From positions 1-64,000 of the forward strand of contig NZ_JAKRNT010000005.1 of NCBI RefSeq assembly GCF_022346605.1: DNA of 64,000 nt, written 5' to 3'. Below, piece by piece: positions 1-8,433 of the stretch (its first letter is position 1; the number at the start of each line of letters is the position of its first letter). Under the pieces are notes generated by a model. The model saw only the letters and a program-made list of their open reading frames with translations. It searched no databases and was not told the DNA's origin. A program made the position numbers and the translations under genes. The stretch comes from Sporosarcina sp. ACRSL (GTDB lineage: Bacteria; Bacillota; Bacilli; Bacillales_A; Planococcaceae).

Positions 1-587
1 TGCAGAAATATGGATGGCAGTGCCGAGTGAAAGTGAAGAAACGCAAACGTACCGGGCAGCCCGCACATGTCGCACCGAATCTGTTGGAAAGGGATTTTAC
101 TGCGTCTAAACCCTTGGAAAAACTGTTGACTGATATTACGTACTTGCCTTTCGGCCAATCTATGATGTATCTTTCAAGTATTCTTGATGTCTACAACGGA
201 GAGATTGTGGCCCAGACCATCGGTTTCATCCAGGATACCACTTTCGTTTTGGATACATTGCATCAATTACCTGACTTGCCTAAAGGTTGTATTTTGCATA
301 GCGATCAAGGCTCGGTTTATACATCATATGCCTATCAAAAGGCAGTAAAAGAAAAGGGAATTACCATGAGCATGTCCCGTAAAGGCACGCCCGCTGATAA
401 TTCCCCAATCGAAACGTTCCACTCCTCGCTAAAGTCGGAAACGTTCTACCTCGACGGAATCCATCGCACATCGAATGCGCATGTGATTCAAATTGTCGAA
501 GAATACATTACTTATTATAACAATATCCGCATTCAAACGAAATTAAACAGCCAATCGCCGGTACAATTCCGACAACTGGCTGCATAA
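1..587 (+). CDS. IS3-family transposase OrfB, 5'-truncated by the window edge
   Basis: This is the C-terminal catalytic part of an IS3-type (IS150-like) DDE transposase, which cuts and joins the element's ends. The frame is open to the window edge (first complete codon at 3), so the true start lies outside. The rve/RNase H-like core is visible: TDITYL carries the first Asp, HSDQGSVYTS the second Asp, and SPIETFHSSLKSE the Glu. The tail YYNNIRIQTKLNSQSP is the usual end of this family (normally YN..R.H..L...SP). No OrfA is visible. Whether the copy is intact cannot be judged from this window. Family assignment is firm; the exact IS name is not. Confidence 0.88.
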   Translation, partial: QKYGWQCRVKVKKRKRTGQPAHVAPNLLERDFTASKPLEKLLTDITYLPFGQSMMYLSSILDVYNGEIVAQTIGFIQDTTFVLDTLHQLPDLPKGCILHSDQGSVYTSYAYQKAVKEKGITMSMSRKGTPADNSPIETFHSSLKSETFYLDGIHRTSNAHVIQIVEEYITYYNNIRIQTKLNSQSPVQFRQLAA

Positions 588-599
588 TAAGGTGTTTTT

Positions 600-623
600 T
601 GACTGTCTCAAAAAAGATAGTCA
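600..623. repeat. Imperfect hairpin, probable IS terminal end or terminator
   Basis: Arms TGACTGTCT (600-608) and AGATAGTCA (615-623) pair with one G-T wobble around an A-rich loop, 13 bases after the transposase stop. The position fits the right terminal repeat of the insertion sequence; as RNA it could also stop transcription. The rest of the gap to 828 shows no gene. Confidence 0.4.
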
Positions 624-827
624 GTGCCCTTCTCTTCGTGGGTTTTTATTTCGTTAAGTTTAATTAGATAATTCAAACAATATATACCTTTTCATTACCG
701 TCAATGGTATATTCATAGAAAAGGACGAAGGGATGGTGAAGGGGTTTACGGAAGTGTCGGAATCATTTTGGGGAATAACGCGTACAATCCGGTAAAAGGT
801 TCACCAAAACGAAAGGGGATTGATGGG

Positions 828-2333
828 ATGAACAGTTCACAGTTATTGGAAAGAAATGCAAGGAAGTATCCTGAAACAGAAGCTGTCGTCAGCATGGGGA
901 AGCGGACGACGTATAAGGAATTGAACACTCGTGTCAACCGGTTCGGGAATGCGCTTCTAAGTAATGGTATCCATAAGGGCTCAAAAGTGGCATTGTTCCT
1001 ACCGAATGTCGAGGAGTTTATCGTCGCTTACTTTGCCATTCAGCGCATCGGTGCCATCGTTGTTCCCATCAACGTCAAGCTGACGACGGAGGAACTAGCC
1101 TACGTCTTAAACCATTCGGATGCTGAAGCGCTCATTGCACATGAGTTGCTATTTGAAACGGTGAAAACATTGAACTCGCCTTCTATTTTAATTAAAACAG
1201 GTGAAGCTACCGGAAACTGGAATAGCTTCGAAACGCTCATCCAACAGGCGGACGAGCGATCGATTGCTTGCAGCATGAAAGAGGATGATGAATCGACAAT
1301 TCTATACACGTCCGGAACGACAGGCAATCCGAAAGGGGTACTGTTCAGTTATCGCAACATCTTAACTGTCGCCTCGATGATCGCCGTTGAAATGGAAGTG
1401 AAACCGGAAAGTCGTATCCTGCTCATGATGCCGCTTAGCCATTCCGCACCTCTTCATTTATTCATGATGGCAGCGGTGTATGTCGGTGCAACTTGCGTCC
1501 TGACGCCGACGTTCACTCCGGATCTATTAATCGACGCGGTAGAGAAGGAAAAGACGACTCATTTCTTCGGTGCCCCTGTCGCCTATTTGCTCACAGCAGG
1601 GCATCCTCGCCTGAAGGAAGCGAATTTGTCTTCAATGAAATGGTGGATTTACGGAGGAGCGCCGCTATCCGCGAATGAAGTGAAAATGGTGCAAACTGCT
1701 TTCCGGACGGACAATCTTGTTTGTGTCTACGGCTTGACGGAAGCAGGTCCGAGCGGTTCATTGCTACTTGCAGAAGAGCATATAACGAAATCGGGGAGCG
1801 TCGGACGACGGGCGCCGCTGCATACAGAACTTCGTATTGTGAATGAACAAGGAATGGACGTTCAACCGGGGGAAATCGGTGAAATCGTCTTATTCGGCGA
1901 AGGAAATATGCTCGGCTACTACAAAAATGAAGAAGCAACGAAAGAAGCATTCATCGGGGACTGGTTGAAGACGGGCGATTTGGCGAAGTTCGATGAGGAT
2001 GGTTATATATGGATTGTCGACCGGAAAAAAGATCTGATCATTTCAGGCGGCGTCAATATTTATCCGAAAGAAATCGAGGAGACAATTCTCCGCTTTCCTG
2101 GCATTCGCGAAGTCGCGGTCGTCGGCGTGCCGCACCCTGAGTGGGGCGAAACGGTGAAAGCGGTGTTCGCCGCTGCAAATCCAATAGATAGCGGGGAATT
2201 AAAAGCATTCCTTACTGAGCATCTCGCAAAATATAAAGTGCCTCGACTGTATGAACAAGTCGAAGCATTGCCGCGGAATGCTTCCGGGAAAATTTTGAAA
2301 CAGCCATTGAGAGAAGGGGTGACGGTTCAATGA
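828..2333 (+). CDS. Acyl-CoA synthetase (AMP-forming), long/medium-chain fatty acid--CoA ligase family
   Basis: A cytosolic 501-residue ANL-superfamily enzyme that activates a carboxylic acid to an acyl-adenylate and then to acyl-CoA. Seen directly: the P-loop YTSGTTGNPKG (about residues 160-170), the adenine-binding YGLTEAGP, the hinge region GDLAKFDEDGYIWIVDRKKD, and the catalytic-lysine motif PRNASGKILKQ at the C terminus. The frame is open from a TTG at 768, but the ATG at 828 has GAAAGGGG at a proper distance and gives the normal family N terminus, so it is preferred. The stop overlaps the acyl-CoA dehydrogenase start by 4 bases (ATGA), so the two are translationally coupled. That suggests a two-step fatty-acid or branched-acid activation and oxidation module. 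The exact substrate is unknown. Confidence 0.9.
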   Translation: MNSSQLLERNARKYPETEAVVSMGKRTTYKELNTRVNRFGNALLSNGIHKGSKVALFLPNVEEFIVAYFAIQRIGAIVVPINVKLTTEELAYVLNHSDAEALIAHELLFETVKTLNSPSILIKTGEATGNWNSFETLIQQADERSIACSMKEDDESTILYTSGTTGNPKGVLFSYRNILTVASMIAVEMEVKPESRILLMMPLSHSAPLHLFMMAAVYVGATCVLTPTFTPDLLIDAVEKEKTTHFFGAPVAYLLTAGHPRLKEANLSSMKWWIYGGAPLSANEVKMVQTAFRTDNLVCVYGLTEAGPSGSLLLAEEHITKSGSVGRRAPLHTELRIVNEQGMDVQPGEIGEIVLFGEGNMLGYYKNEEATKEAFIGDWLKTGDLAKFDEDGYIWIVDRKKDLIISGGVNIYPKEIEETILRFPGIREVAVVGVPHPEWGETVKAVFAAANPIDSGELKAFLTEHLAKYKVPRLYEQVEALPRNASGKILKQPLREGVTVQ

Positions 2334-4000
2334 AAGTCGTGCAGGAAGCGGAATCGATCAAAACCGACAACTTCTTTGAAGAAGACGATACGCTTCGTTT
2401 AATTCTCGAGGAGCATTTGCAAGGACCTTTCCTCGACTATGCCAAACGCGAACTTGCCCTCTTCGGGGAACATTGTGCAAACGCAATCGACGAACGCGCG
2501 AAGCATACCGACCGCGAGGGGGAGCCTCGCCTCATTCGATACGACAAATTCGGTGAAGAAGTTTCCGACGTTTGGGTGAATGTGGGATATCGGAAAACGG
2601 TCCAAGAAACGTATGACACGGGCATTGTTGGCTATGTACACAAGGAAATCCCGGAGCTCGGCCATAAGGGGAATTACACGTACAGTTTCGCACAAGGCTA
2701 TTTACTTTCCCATGCAGAGCCCGGATTTTATTGCCCCGTGACGTTGACGATGGCGACCGCCTACTTACTCGATCATTATGCGGATGACCATGTGAAAAAC
2801 CTGTTTCTCGGCAATGTCTGTTCAACGGGAGAAGTTCCGCTGTACGAAGGAGCTACGTTTCTGACAGAACGCCAAGGCGGATCGGATGTCGGGGCGAATG
2901 TCGTGAAGGCGGTAAAAGACGGTGATCAGTACCGTCTCTATGGTGAGAAATACTTCGCTTCGAATGCAGGCATGGCAGGTGTAGCTATGGTGCTAGCGAG
3001 AATCGAAGGAGCACAGGCTGGAACTCGCGGATTAACATTGTTCGCTGTCCCGTGGCGCACGGAAAACGGCAAATTGAACGGCCTCCGTATCCGTCGGTTA
3101 AAAGACAAACTCGGCGTCCGGGCCGTCCCTTCCGGGGAAGTGGAATTTGACGGCGCGCTTGCCTATGTAGTCGGAGATCCAGCAAAAGGCTTCTATTATA
3201 TGATGGAAGCGCTCAATCTTTCGCGCATTTGTAACGCAGTCGCTTCTATCGGCATTATGAGGCGCGCCCTATTGGAATCAACTGCGTATGCAACCCGACG
3301 GAATGCATTCGGCAAGCGGCTTACCGACTATCCTATGGTGCAGGACACACTCGGAAAAATGGCAGCGAGACTCCATGCCGAAGTAGCAACTGTCTTTGAC
3401 TTCATCCAACTGTATGAACGTGTCACAGACGGAAACGCATCAGACCGTGAAAAGATCCTGAATCGACTTTTCATTGCGCTCATCAAAAAGGAGACGGCTG
3501 AGCAAGCAATCCACTTCGCCCACGAGGCGATTGAAATGCATGGCGGCAACGGCTATATCGAAGATTTCGTCACACCGCGCCTGTTGCGTGACGCCCAAGT
3601 GCTCACCGTCTGGGAAGGCACCGCCAATATTCTCGGGCTCGAACTCATCCGTCTCGTCAATAAATTCGAAGCCCATAAACTGTTCATCGACGAAATGCGC
3701 AACCGCCTCGTCGTCATCAATGACAGCGAGATGAAAAAAGCGGTTCTCGTTGAACTGAACAAGCTATCTAGTGACTTGGCGGAGTTCGCCTCATTTGATA
3801 ATGACCTTCAAACGTTTGAAGCGAAAGGTCTCATGAAACGAATGGCGCATGTATTCGAAAGCGTCGTAGCGCTTGAATGGTCAAAGAAACATGGTGGTAA
3901 ATTCGAAAAGCTCGCGGACATTTATATAGAAGAAACATGGTCTTTACGTAAAGTGGGTGAACCGATGAAGACTGTAGCATATTTCAAAGAGATTATTTGA
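2330..4000 (+). CDS. Acyl-CoA dehydrogenase, AidB-like long subgroup
   Basis: A 556-residue FAD flavoprotein expected to catalyse alpha,beta-dehydrogenation of an acyl-CoA. The N-terminal and middle domains carry LTERQGGSDVGANVV (flavin/substrate contact) and GEKYFASNAGMAGVAMVLAR. The C-terminal helical domain carries YATRRNAFGKRL and AHEAIEMHGGNGYIEDF, in which the Glu and GGNGY occupy the usual catalytic/flavin region. At 556 residues it is longer than classic dehydrogenases (about 380-390); the extra C-terminal helical segment is typical of AidB-like members. It overlaps the upstream ligase by 4 bases, so the pair very probably acts in sequence. AidB relatives in Gram-negatives have been linked to alkylation damage, but the neighbouring ligase argues for a metabolic role here. 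Confidence 0.88.
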   Translation: MKVVQEAESIKTDNFFEEDDTLRLILEEHLQGPFLDYAKRELALFGEHCANAIDERAKHTDREGEPRLIRYDKFGEEVSDVWVNVGYRKTVQETYDTGIVGYVHKEIPELGHKGNYTYSFAQGYLLSHAEPGFYCPVTLTMATAYLLDHYADDHVKNLFLGNVCSTGEVPLYEGATFLTERQGGSDVGANVVKAVKDGDQYRLYGEKYFASNAGMAGVAMVLARIEGAQAGTRGLTLFAVPWRTENGKLNGLRIRRLKDKLGVRAVPSGEVEFDGALAYVVGDPAKGFYYMMEALNLSRICNAVASIGIMRRALLESTAYATRRNAFGKRLTDYPMVQDTLGKMAARLHAEVATVFDFIQLYERVTDGNASDREKILNRLFIALIKKETAEQAIHFAHEAIEMHGGNGYIEDFVTPRLLRDAQVLTVWEGTANILGLELIRLVNKFEAHKLFIDEMRNRLVVINDSEMKKAVLVELNKLSSDLAEFASFDNDLQTFEAKGLMKRMAHVFESVVALEWSKKHGGKFEKLADIYIEETWSLRKVGEPMKTVAYFKEII

Positions 4001-4009
4001 AAATTAATG

Positions 4010-4039
4010 GAGTCGGCTAACTATGCTGACTCTTTTTTT
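4010..4039 (+). terminator. Rho-independent terminator after the ligase/dehydrogenase pair
   Basis: The stem GAGTCGGC / GCTGACTC (one wobble) is followed by seven T residues, 9 bases after the dehydrogenase stop. Confidence 0.85.
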
Positions 4040-4224
4040 ATGCATTGCGAAAAATGAATGTTTCCCTAAGTTCCTCCAGCATCTGACAATATAATCTGTC
4101 GATGCACATGGGTTTGTTTTATTTACTGACGATTTTCCAAAGTGAATAGCATATTTTATCAATAAAATTGAATTTTCTATTTCTTGGTTCCGTCGTATAG
4201 TAAGAGAAAGACATAGTTTGGGGA

Positions 4225-4446
4225 GTGAGCACGATTAAAAAGTTAGCTGCATTACTTTTGGCAATTGCCGTCGTAGCCAGCAGTGCCGCTATATTTGCGG
4301 GAGTGGGTCCTGCCGTAGATCTTCTAGCTTCATTCGAAAAAGAGTACGAAAAGCAATTATTCAAAGCCGAATCAAATTTACTAGACTTAGCTGAGACGCC
4401 AGGGAAGACAACCGCCAATACATTGGATGGACAAGCAAGGAAATAG
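4225..4446 (+). CDS. Small secreted or membrane-anchored hypothetical protein
   Basis: Product not recognised. It has a short basic N terminus (TIKK), a hydrophobic stretch of about 20 residues (LAALLLAIAVVASSAAIFAG) and a hydrophilic tail rich in E/K (FEKEYEKQLFKAES). This is a signal peptide or single membrane anchor followed by about 40 exported residues. Start choice is awkward. The only ATG/GTG/TTG is the GTG at 4225, which lies inside the ribosome-binding purines GGGGAGTGAG. An ATT at 4234 is in frame and at normal spacing. The gene sits alone between a terminator and the diguanylate cyclase gene. Coding status is moderately supported. Confidence 0.5.
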   Translation: MSTIKKLAALLLAIAVVASSAAIFAGVGPAVDLLASFEKEYEKQLFKAESNLLDLAETPGKTTANTLDGQARK

Positions 4447-4544
4447 GGGGAAGTGTCACATATAGGAGCTATCTTCCATAGCTCCATACATAATTCTCCA
4501 ATAAAAAAAGTTCCACAATAACCCAGTATGTGATACGATTGTAT

Positions 4545-4550
4545 TATAAT
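4545..4550 (+). promoter_or_regulatory. Probable -10 box for the diguanylate cyclase gene
   Basis: A perfect TATAAT lies 55 bases before the ATG at 4605 in an AT-rich gap, after the preceding small gene has ended. No good -35 box is visible 17 bases upstream, so this is a tentative SigA-type -10. Confidence 0.35.
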
Positions 4551-4604
4551 TTAGAAATATAAGTACAGTTAAATAGAACTACTTTTGGAATAGGAGTTGT
4601 GGGC

Positions 4605-6014
4605 ATGGAGAAAGAAGATTTGATTTCATTGCAACGAAATGTCCTGAAGCTGCGAGTGGAAGGGAAATATGAAGAAACGATAGAAGCTTGTTTTCAATTA
4701 TTGGAAGCCGGTTTAGCTGTACATGATTCAAAATCCATTTTAACAGCCCACATTAACAATGCCGCGTCCTTTTATTGCATCGGCGCAATAGAAGAGGCAT
4801 TCCATAGCATCGATGCCTATATTGAACACTGCACCGACTTCGGCGATGAAGCCGATCGGTTGAATGGGTACAATGTGCTATTCCTACTGCATGAGTATAA
4901 TAAAGACTATGAAGCTGCGAAAGAAACATTGCAAAATGCTATCAGGTTGGGCAAAAAGCTTGGCCACTTCAATATTCTCAGCAATGCGTACAGCAACTAC
5001 AGCATGATTTTAGCAAAAGAAAACGATTTTGAAAGCGCTCTTTCCATGGCCGAAAAGGGGTTGGAAGCGGCCAAGCTTCATGAACCGAGAACTCCGATAT
5101 TGGAATTCCGGGTGAAGCTGAATATCGCAAATGCCCTGATCGGCATGAATGATCTGGAAGCTGCAGAACTGCTCGTAAACGAAATGGTTAATGACCCACT
5201 GCTCGATTCGTTTATTCGTGAAAAGACGCAAGTTCATGATTTGTATGGCCGTTTGTTAATAAAGCAAAAGATGTACACCGAAGCTCTGGAAGCGTATGAT
5301 ACTGCGAAAGAACTTGCAGAAAGCTATAAAGACAAGAATTTGCTGAAAGGGATTTTGGAGAAAAAATGCAAGTTATGTGAAGTCATGGGGGATGTGCAAC
5401 GTGGGTATAAAGCACAGCAAGCGTATATCAACCTATTAAGCGATCTTAGACAGCATGATGTCGCGATGGCTGCAGTTAAATTGGGTGTAAAGCATCGGGT
5501 TGCGACAATCGAACGGAGAGCGAACACCGATTACCTCACGGGACTTTACAATCGAAGCTTCACAGAAACAACAACCGATCAATGGCTTGCGGAAGCTGCG
5601 GTTACGGGAGAAAGCATTGTCTGTATCGCACTGGACCTCGACAATTTGAAAATCTTGAATGATACGTACGGCCATATATTCGGCGACGAAATCATCAAGA
5701 AAATCGGTCAAGCATGCGCCGGCCAAATTAGAAACGGCGACTTGATGGGCCGTTTCGGCGGTGATGAATTTGCCATCATTTTACGTGATCTGTCCGTCGA
5801 AAAGGCTCACCACAAAGCCGAAAAACTGCTCGAGGCTGTCCGTTCGATCAAAATTGAAAAAGACGGCATCTACCTTTCCTTAACGGCAAGCGTCGGCATC
5901 GCCGATAACGCGAACGGTAAAATTCAAACATTCACCGAGCTGTTCCACCAAGCGGATATTGCGCTGTATGAAGCGAAAGAAAGCGGGAAAAATCAGATTC
6001 GCATTATGTGTTAG
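4605..6014 (+). CDS. TPR-containing diguanylate cyclase (GGDEF)
   Basis: A soluble 469-residue protein. Residues about 1-300 are helical TPR-like repeats (pairs such as NAYSNYSMILAKENDFESALSMAEKGLEAA and LYGRLLIKQKMYTEALEAYDTAKELAE), likely a protein-interaction or sensing module. Residues about 305-469 form a GGDEF domain that makes cyclic di-GMP from two GTP. The start of the domain shows NTDYLTGLYNRSF. The signature GGDEF is intact at residues 385-389, and an inhibitory-site motif RNGD lies at 376-379, exactly five residues before it, so product inhibition is expected. There is no EAL domain and no membrane segment. The GTG at 4599 is open, but the ATG at 4605 is better spaced from TAGGAG. 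Which signal the TPR half reads is unknown. Confidence 0.9.
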   Translation: MEKEDLISLQRNVLKLRVEGKYEETIEACFQLLEAGLAVHDSKSILTAHINNAASFYCIGAIEEAFHSIDAYIEHCTDFGDEADRLNGYNVLFLLHEYNKDYEAAKETLQNAIRLGKKLGHFNILSNAYSNYSMILAKENDFESALSMAEKGLEAAKLHEPRTPILEFRVKLNIANALIGMNDLEAAELLVNEMVNDPLLDSFIREKTQVHDLYGRLLIKQKMYTEALEAYDTAKELAESYKDKNLLKGILEKKCKLCEVMGDVQRGYKAQQAYINLLSDLRQHDVAMAAVKLGVKHRVATIERRANTDYLTGLYNRSFTETTTDQWLAEAAVTGESIVCIALDLDNLKILNDTYGHIFGDEIIKKIGQACAGQIRNGDLMGRFGGDEFAIILRDLSVEKAHHKAEKLLEAVRSIKIEKDGIYLSLTASVGIADNANGKIQTFTELFHQADIALYEAKESGKNQIRIMC

Positions 6015-6105
6015 GGAGACGTTGTCGCGTGTTCTATCGAATGCACATCGTGTCGAAAGTACATGACCCTATATAATACAAACAACTACTTAAGGGGGTT
6101 ATTTA

Positions 6106-6687
6106 GTGACGACTGCTTATCGTTCTAACACATACATTCCTGAGCTGGTTAAGGCTTCCAAAAAATTAGCGGAAGAAAAAGAATTTATTAATTCCTGTTC
6201 AGATGAAGTTGGAAGACTTCTATTAGTTCTTGTGGGGCAGGTAAGAGATGGGAAAATACTTGAAATAGGGACTGGTTATGGTGTTGGAAGCTCTTGGATA
6301 CTTTCAGCTATAGCTCCAACAGTAGAGTTCATATCGGTGGATAATTCAAAAGAAAAGATTGTTGATGTTACAAATACTCTACTTCATAACCAGGTAGAAT
6401 TTATGTATGGTGATTGGAAAGAGGTAATAGCTAAAGGCCCATTCCAATTTATATTTGCCGATGCTGCTGCAGCGAAAACGTTAGAAAGAGAGATTTTATT
6501 TCAAGCCTTAAACACTTGTGGAATGTTATTAATGGATGATTTTACTCCTGAAGAATATTTTCCAGAAGAGTGGAAAGGAAAACCGGATGAGGTTAGAGAG
6601 TACTGGCTTAATCACGAAGAATTAATTGCAACTGAAATTTATTTGACTCCAAAGACATCGGCGATTCTTGCTACCAAGAGAAATTAG
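6106..6687 (+). CDS. Class I SAM-dependent methyltransferase (O-methyltransferase-like)
   Basis: A 193-residue cytosolic protein with a Rossmann-type SAM-binding motif, ILEIGTGYGVGSSWIL (about residues 49-64), a post-I acidic residue in FISVDNS, and an FIFADAAAAKT strand resembling the metal/substrate region of O-methyltransferase family 3. The substrate cannot be read from the sequence. A GTG start at 6106 follows AAGGGGGTT at good spacing. The gene is noticeably more AT-rich and uses more TTA/ATA/AAT codons than the cyclase before it and the amidase after it, which suggests a different history. It stands alone between a short upstream gap with a TATAAT at 6072-6077 and a terminator. Confidence 0.75.
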   Translation: MTTAYRSNTYIPELVKASKKLAEEKEFINSCSDEVGRLLLVLVGQVRDGKILEIGTGYGVGSSWILSAIAPTVEFISVDNSKEKIVDVTNTLLHNQVEFMYGDWKEVIAKGPFQFIFADAAAAKTLEREILFQALNTCGMLLMDDFTPEEYFPEEWKGKPDEVREYWLNHEELIATEIYLTPKTSAILATKRN

Positions 6688-6732
6688 ATATTTACAAGGG
6701 ATGAACATCCACTAAGATAAATACAGATAATA

Positions 6733-6767
6733 GCTCAGTTCGTACCATATCGGACTGGGTTTTTTTA
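6733..6767 (+). terminator. Rho-independent terminator after the methyltransferase gene
   Basis: CTCAGTTCG (6734-6742) pairs with CGGACTGGG (6751-6759) through G-U wobbles and is followed by eight T residues. Confidence 0.75.
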
Positions 6768-6799
6768 TTGAAATCGCGTCATGGTTTCCAGATGGAAAT

Positions 6800-6985
6800 C
6801 CAACAACCCGCATAACAGATCGCAACACAATTAAGCGACTTCGCAACACAATGAGTATTCCTCGCAATGCAATCAAACAGTCACATCACAACGAAACAGC
6901 ATGGCAACGCAAATATACTAGTTAGCAACACAATCAATCCGACTCGTAACACAATCATGCGAACCCGCAACGAAATCAGCGACAG
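6800..6985 (+). repeat. Degenerate direct-repeat array, period about 21 bp (array A)
   Basis: At least eight copies of a core close to CGCAACACAAT fill the gap between the methyltransferase and amidase genes. GCAAC-type cores fall at 6822, 6843, 6864, 6888, 6904, 6925, 6946 and 6967. The step is 21 bp except around the fourth and fifth copies, where the phase is disturbed (24 then 16). The spacer halves vary freely. No ORF is associated with it. It is one of seven arrays in the window with a 20- or 21-bp period. Confidence 0.7.
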
Positions 6986-7021
6986 TAAAAGGATTAAAAT
7001 ATAATAAAAAATTCAGAACTT

Positions 7022-7030
7022 TGATATAAT
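7022..7030 (+). promoter_or_regulatory. Extended -10 promoter element for the amidase gene
   Basis: TGATATAAT gives a TGn extension and a consensus -10 (TATAAT, 7025-7030) 34 bases before the ATG at 7065. The -35 region is AT-rich without a clear hexamer, as is usual for extended -10 promoters. Confidence 0.5.
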
Positions 7031-7064
7031 AGGTAGAGTACTAGTTGACAAGGGGGACTAAAAG

Positions 7065-8384
7065 ATGAAAACTGCAGTAGCAACACCAGTTGAAACGCTT
7101 TTTGTGAACTCATTCATTGACGGAGTATTGGATCCCGCAAAAGAGATGCTCGGACCCGTAAAGGACGGCGGGCAAATTGTCGCGAATACAGCACCGGGCT
7201 GTTGGGGACCGATGATAACGCCTTGCTTAAAAGGCGGACATGAAGTGACGACACCGGTATTCGTTGAAGGCGCAGAGGTTGGAGACGCGATTGCTATTAG
7301 GATTAAGTCCATCCAAGTGACTTCAATGGCAACTTCATCAGGAAGTGACCAGCCAGTGGAAGGCCGCTTCCTAGGCGACCCGTTTGTAGCGGTGAAATGT
7401 CCTGGATGTGGGACGATGTATCCGGAAACTGTCATCAAGGGGATTGGGCAGGAAGCAATCCGTTGTGCTACATGTGATGAGGATATTACGCCATTCACTT
7501 TCACGAATGGCTATACAATCACATTCAGCGACCGCGGTGATGTCGGAGTGACGGTGCCGAAAGAAGCTGCAGAGCAAATTGGACAAAATGGCAGGCATTA
7601 TATGGGAACCCCTAATGCGTCTGTCCAAAACCCGATTGTCACTTTTGCGCCGCATGACTTAATCGGCACAGTGGCGAGAATGCGACCATTCCTCGGCCAA
7701 CTCGGCACAACGCCTTCGATGCCGATGCCTGATTCTCATAATGCGGGCGATTTTGGCTCTTTCCTCGTCGGCGCTCCTCACGAATATGCTGTTACACAGG
7801 AGCAACTTGATGAGCACCGGACAGATGGCCATATGGATATTAACCGAGTCCGTTCGGGTGCAACGTTGATCTGCCCGGTAAAGGTACCGGGTGGCGGTGT
7901 TTACATCGGAGACATGCACGCAATGCAAGGGGATGGCGAAATCGCAGGGCATACAGCGGATGTTGCGGGTATTGTTCATTTACAAGTGAACGTTTTGAAA
8001 GGACTCAACATCGAAGGGCCAATTTTGTTGCCGAATGAAGAGGACTTGCCATATACAGCAAAACCACTTACGGCATCGGAAAAGCTATCCGCCAAGGCCC
8101 TCGCCGCACAATGGGGAGTGGAGGAAATAGAGGAGAGCCTCCCGATCTCTGTTATCGGAACTGGCATCGATCTGAACGTCGCAACCGCAAACGGTCTTGC
8201 GCGCGCTGCGAAGCTTTTCGATGTACCTGTTGAAGAAATCATGAACCGCGCAACGATTACCGGCTCAATCGAAATTGGCCGCCATCCGGGTGTCGTCACA
8301 GTGACGTTCCTGGCACCTCGAACCTATTTAGAAAAGGCGAATTTGTATCATGTCGTGGATGAGCAATACCGAAATCGGAATTAA
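7065..8384 (+). CDS. Acetamidase/formamidase family protein with a four-cysteine knuckle
   Basis: A 439-residue cytosolic amidohydrolase of the FmdA/AmdA family, which releases ammonia from short amides such as formamide or acetamide. Family features include the N-terminal GGQIVANTAPGCWGP and GHEVTTPVFVEGAEVGDAIAI (aligned with the usual GP..VEGAE.GD region), the central GDMHAMQGDGEIAGHTADV and the C-terminal GSIEIGRHPGVVTVTFLAPR. It carries a CPGCG pair (C112, C115) and a second CATC pair (C134, C137), which look like a rubredoxin/zinc-ribbon metal site. I do not know this from the classic enzymes. The start ATG has CAAGGGGGAC upstream. The gene is monocistronic. The physiological amide is unknown. 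Confidence 0.85.
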   Translation: MKTAVATPVETLFVNSFIDGVLDPAKEMLGPVKDGGQIVANTAPGCWGPMITPCLKGGHEVTTPVFVEGAEVGDAIAIRIKSIQVTSMATSSGSDQPVEGRFLGDPFVAVKCPGCGTMYPETVIKGIGQEAIRCATCDEDITPFTFTNGYTITFSDRGDVGVTVPKEAAEQIGQNGRHYMGTPNASVQNPIVTFAPHDLIGTVARMRPFLGQLGTTPSMPMPDSHNAGDFGSFLVGAPHEYAVTQEQLDEHRTDGHMDINRVRSGATLICPVKVPGGGVYIGDMHAMQGDGEIAGHTADVAGIVHLQVNVLKGLNIEGPILLPNEEDLPYTAKPLTASEKLSAKALAAQWGVEEIEESLPISVIGTGIDLNVATANGLARAAKLFDVPVEEIMNRATITGSIEIGRHPGVVTVTFLAPRTYLEKANLYHVVDEQYRNRN

Positions 8385-8388
8385 TCAA

Positions 8389-8423
8389 GAAAGCCTCATG
8401 GGATTGTGTCTCGTGAGGCTTTC
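8389..8423. terminator. Bidirectional terminator between convergent genes
   Basis: A perfect 10-bp stem, GAAAGCCTCA / TGAGGCTTTC, lies between the amidase stop and the convergent membrane-protein gene. T-rich flanks are modest on both sides. Confidence 0.65.
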
Positions 8424-8433
8424 TGCTATTGAC

